Positions 61,561-64,000 of a DNA stretch of 64,000 bases are shown here, in pieces (the first letter of the stretch is position 1; each line of letters begins with the position of its first letter). The notes under the pieces are model-generated. The model was not told the origin of the DNA. It saw only the letters and a program-made list of their open reading frames with translations, and made no database searches. The stretch is from Variovorax davisae (GTDB taxonomy: Bacteria > Pseudomonadota > Gammaproteobacteria > Burkholderiales > Burkholderiaceae_C). Position numbers and translations under genes: made by a program. Location of the stretch: NCBI RefSeq assembly GCF_030316845.1, contig NZ_JASZYS010000013.1, forward strand, positions 62,001 through 126,000. The letters run 5' to 3'.

Positions 61561-63392
61561 ACCTGTCGTTCACGTCGTTCTTCGACTACACGGTCAACGG
61601 CCTGATCATCGGCAACATCTATGCGTTGCTGGCGGTCGGGCTGGCGCTGATCTTCGGCGTCTCGCACCTGATCAACTTCGCCCACGGCTCGGTCTACACG
61701 GTGGGGGCCTACATTGGCTGGGCCGCCATCACCTTCCTGCACACGCCGCTGCCGCTCACCATCGTGTTGGTGGTGCTGGGCTCGGGTACGCTCGGCATGC
61801 TGATCGAGCGGGTCGGCCTGCGGCCGCTGCAAGGCTCGGCGCGCATCGCGCCGCTGCTGGCGACCATCGGCATCAGCTTCGTGCTCGACATCCTGGTCCA
61901 GCTGGTCGCGAGTCCCGACCCGCGGGCGCTGCCGACGCAGTTGCCCGACTGGCGGCTGCAGATCGGCTCCGGCACCATCGGCGCGCTCGACCTGCTGATC
62001 GCCGGCATCGGCCTGGCCAGTGCGGCGCTGCTGTTCGGCTTCCTGCGCTTCACCAAGCTCGGCTGGGCCGTGCGGGCGACCGCGCAGGACCGCGACGCGG
62101 CGCAGCAGATGGGCGTGGACGTGAACCGGGTCAACCAGAGCGTGTTCGCGATCGCCTCCGCGCTCGGCGGCCTCTCGGGGCTGCTGGTCGGCATGTACTA
62201 CAACAACATCAGCCCCGCGATGAGCTTCCAGGCGACGCTCAAGGGCGTGGTCGCGACCGTGGTCGGCGGCGTCGGCAACGTGCCGGGCGCGATCGTCGGC
62301 AGCATGCTGCTGGGCCTGATCGAGAGCTATGGCGTGGCGCTGTTCGGCACGCCCTACCGCAACCTGTTCGCCTTCGCGCTGCTGCTGGTGATCCTGGTCT
62401 GGAAGCCCGACGGCCTGTTCGGGCGCCGGCGCGCCTTGCCGCCCGAGCCGCTCACCGGCACCTTCATCGCGCCGAGCCGGCCCTGGCACCCGCCGCGCTG
62501 GCTGCAGGCCGCGCTGTTCGCGCTGGCCGCCGTGCTGCCGCTGCTCGGGCCTTCGCCCTACCTGCTGCAGACCTTGACCAACGCGTGGCTCTATGCGGCG
62601 CTGGCCCTGAGCCTCACCCTGGTCGCGGGCACCATCGGCCAGATCTCGCTCGGCCATGCGGGCCTGCTCGCGATCGGCGCCTACGCCTCTTCGCTGCTGG
62701 TGCTCGACCTGCAGCTGCCGGTGGGCACCGGCATCCTGCTCGCGGGCCTGCTCACCGCGCTGATCGGCACGGCGCTGATCTTCCCGGCCTTCCGGCTGCG
62801 CGGGCACTACGTGTCGATCGCCACGCTCGGCATCGGGGAGATCGTCGCCCTGACCATCCTCAACTGGGAAAGCCTCACGCGCGGACCGATCGGCGTCTCG
62901 GGCATTCCGCCGCTGTCGCTGTTCGGCCGCGACGCCTCGTCGAACAACGCCTTCTACTGGGCCTCCTTCGGTGCGATGGTGCTGCTGGCGCTGCTGCAAT
63001 GGCGCCTGCTGCGCTCGCACCTGGGGCGCACCTTCCGCGCGGTGCGCGAGGACGAGGTGGCGGCGCGCGCCTACGGCGTCAGCCCGGACCGCTACAAGGC
63101 GATGGCCTTCGGCTTCGGCGGCTTCGCCGCGGGCGTGAGCGGGGCCTTCACGGCGCACCTGTATTCCTACATCAACCACGAGACCTTCACCTCGCAGATC
63201 TCCATCCTCGCGCTGACGATGGTGATCCTCGGCGGCCTCGGCAACATCAGCGGCGCACTGCTCGGCGCGGTCGCGCTGGTGAGCCTGCCCGAGCTGTTCC
63301 GCGTGACGGCCGAGTACCGCATGCTGATCTACGGCATCGCGCTGCTGCTGCTGATCCGCTTCCGCCCGCAGGGTCTGCTGGGCACCGTCTGA
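61557..63392 (+). CDS. fused LivH-LivM permease
   Basis: A protein of 611 residues holding both Liv permease modules. The LivH-like part (~1-290) has IYALLAVGLALIFGVSHLIN and VVATVVGGVGNVPGAIVG. The LivM-like part (~320-611) has LALSLTLVAGTIGQISLGHA, FRAVREDEVAARAYGVSPD and VILGGLGNISGALLGA. Usually these are two genes, as in the 51029-52938 pair. Fusion should give a fixed 1:1 channel. It follows the binding protein by ATGA and precedes an OsmC-like gene by 26 bases. Confidence 0.9.
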   Translation: MNLSFTSFFDYTVNGLIIGNIYALLAVGLALIFGVSHLINFAHGSVYTVGAYIGWAAITFLHTPLPLTIVLVVLGSGTLGMLIERVGLRPLQGSARIAPLLATIGISFVLDILVQLVASPDPRALPTQLPDWRLQIGSGTIGALDLLIAGIGLASAALLFGFLRFTKLGWAVRATAQDRDAAQQMGVDVNRVNQSVFAIASALGGLSGLLVGMYYNNISPAMSFQATLKGVVATVVGGVGNVPGAIVGSMLLGLIESYGVALFGTPYRNLFAFALLLVILVWKPDGLFGRRRALPPEPLTGTFIAPSRPWHPPRWLQAALFALAAVLPLLGPSPYLLQTLTNAWLYAALALSLTLVAGTIGQISLGHAGLLAIGAYASSLLVLDLQLPVGTGILLAGLLTALIGTALIFPAFRLRGHYVSIATLGIGEIVALTILNWESLTRGPIGVSGIPPLSLFGRDASSNNAFYWASFGAMVLLALLQWRLLRSHLGRTFRAVREDEVAARAYGVSPDRYKAMAFGFGGFAAGVSGAFTAHLYSYINHETFTSQISILALTMVILGGLGNISGALLGAVALVSLPELFRVTAEYRMLIYGIALLLLIRFRPQGLLGTV

Positions 63393-63418
63393 ACACCCGT
63401 CAACCAAAGGACGACCGC

Positions 63419-63988
63419 ATGAGCCATCTGAACGACTACCTGGCCGAGAAGCGCGCCGCCGTGCTGGCCCGCAATGCCGCCGTCGAGGCCGGCACCGCGC
63501 AACCGGCGCAGCTCAAGGCGCGCGTCAGCGCCGAAGGCCGCAGCGGCGTGCGCCGGCTGCGCATTCGCGACCACCAGGTCATCAGCGACAGCCCGCCCGA
63601 CTTCGCGGGCTACAACCTGGGCCCGAGCTCGCCCGAGCTGCAGCTCGGCGTGCTGGGCACCTGCGTGACGCACATCTTCCTGATCCAGGCGGCCGAGCGC
63701 CAGGTGCCGCTCGAGAGCCTCGAGGTCGAGGTGACCGGCCTCATCGACCCGCGCGCCGGCAAGCCGGGCCACGAGCAGACGCCGATCTGGCCGCACCTGA
63801 TCGGCTACACGGTGCACATCGATTCGCCGGCCTCGCGCGAGGAGATCGATGCCCTGTTCGAGGCCGTCGAGCGCAACTGCCCGATCCTGAACCTGCTGCG
63901 CCATCCGCAGACCATCCGCGCCGAGGTCCGCCTGGTCGACTCGAAGGCCAACTCGAGCGTGAAGGCAGGCGATGCCGTCGCTGCTTGA
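63419..63988 (+). CDS. OsmC-family-like protein
   Basis: A protein of 189 residues resembling OsmC/Ohr folds: GYNLGPSSPELQLGVLGTCVTH with its central cysteine (one Cys of the usual pair in this subgroup), then VPLESLEVEVTGLIDP. A second cysteine is in VERNCPILNLLR, the usual second redox position (C-P), so the peroxidase pair is present. It reduces organic peroxides or is a pathway-associated homologue. It starts inside the permease operon and overlaps the next ATPase by 17 bases. Confidence 0.85.
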   Translation: MSHLNDYLAEKRAAVLARNAAVEAGTAQPAQLKARVSAEGRSGVRRLRIRDHQVISDSPPDFAGYNLGPSSPELQLGVLGTCVTHIFLIQAAERQVPLESLEVEVTGLIDPRAGKPGHEQTPIWPHLIGYTVHIDSPASREEIDALFEAVERNCPILNLLRHPQTIRAEVRLVDSKANSSVKAGDAVAA

Positions 63989-64000
63989 GGTCGAGGGCCT
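63972..64000 (+). CDS. 5' end of a Liv-type ABC ATPase (partial)
   Basis: Only nine full codons are visible: M-P-S-L-L-E-V-E-G, continuing past the window edge. This is the usual N-terminus of a LivG/LivF-like ATPase (…LLEVEGL). The start overlaps the OsmC-like gene by 17 bases. The call rests mainly on context, since the transporter here still lacks its ATPases. Confidence 0.55.

Overview
The window is GC-rich DNA (close to 70 % G+C by eye) from a betaproteobacterium, most likely Burkholderiales/Comamonadaceae (Variovorax-like). The evidence is the tripartite-tricarboxylate 'Bug' receptors, two Liv-type ABC transporters, many CoA-thioester catabolic genes and the codon style. No tRNA, rRNA, CRISPR array, transposase or integrase was seen. 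Genes are packed tightly, and no stretch over 300 bases is gene-free.

Region 1 (2-124) is the 3' end of an FMN-dependent alpha-hydroxy-acid dehydrogenase. Region 2 (139-22925, all minus strand) is a phage-tail-like contractile injection system of the extracellular (eCIS/Afp/PVC) type. In transcription order it encodes sheath, inner tube, a gp26-like zinc-ribbon protein, a low-complexity linker protein, a DUF4255 cap protein with an IPT-like domain, a Cdc48-like AAA+ ATPase, a 78-residue protein, a second tube-family baseplate protein, a LysM-like protein, gp27-like hub, gp5-like spike, PAAR-like tip, gp25-like wedge, two gp6/J-like proteins, a P2-I/beta-helix tail protein, a DUF6519 protein with an Ig-like domain, an ATP-grasp enzyme with a partner, and a small membrane protein. 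Most neighbours overlap by ATGA or TGATG, so this looks like one operon of about 22 kb. A candidate promoter lies at 23019-23047.

Region 3 (23075-28461) holds three genes whose products carry the eCIS-effector marker domain DUF4157 (HELxH), each with a different C-terminal domain. One has a second, metzincin-like zinc motif. The other two have spaced His/Cys motifs like those of caspase-like (clan CD) peptidases. They are the probable cargo of the machine.

Region 4 (28462-30633) is a small housekeeping and regulatory group: alkyladenine DNA glycosylase, a DUF1330 protein, a PaaI-type thioesterase and an IclR regulator. An AT-rich operator/promoter region separates it from the next block.

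Region 5 (30783-57614) is a catabolic island. It holds acyl-CoA ligases, a double-hotdog MaoC hydratase, a class III CoA-transferase, two TetR+Bug-receptor pairs, a SnoaL-like protein, four SDR genes (one frameshifted), an ADP-forming acyl-CoA synthetase, an enoyl-CoA hydratase, a fused tandem acyl-CoA dehydrogenase, a complete Liv ABC transporter with an SMP-30 lactonase, a Baeyer-Villiger-type monooxygenase and a second acyl-CoA dehydrogenase. Together these fit uptake, CoA activation, beta-oxidation and ring opening (ketone to lactone to hydroxy acid) of a cyclic or branched carboxylic substrate whose identity cannot be read from sequence.

Region 6 (57621-60124) has an alpha/beta hydrolase, an orphan OmpR-type response regulator, a 63-residue coiled-coil protein and a Dps protein. 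Region 7 (60388-64000) starts a second Liv-type transporter: binding protein, fused LivH-LivM permease, an OsmC-like protein, and the first codons of an ATPase running off the edge.
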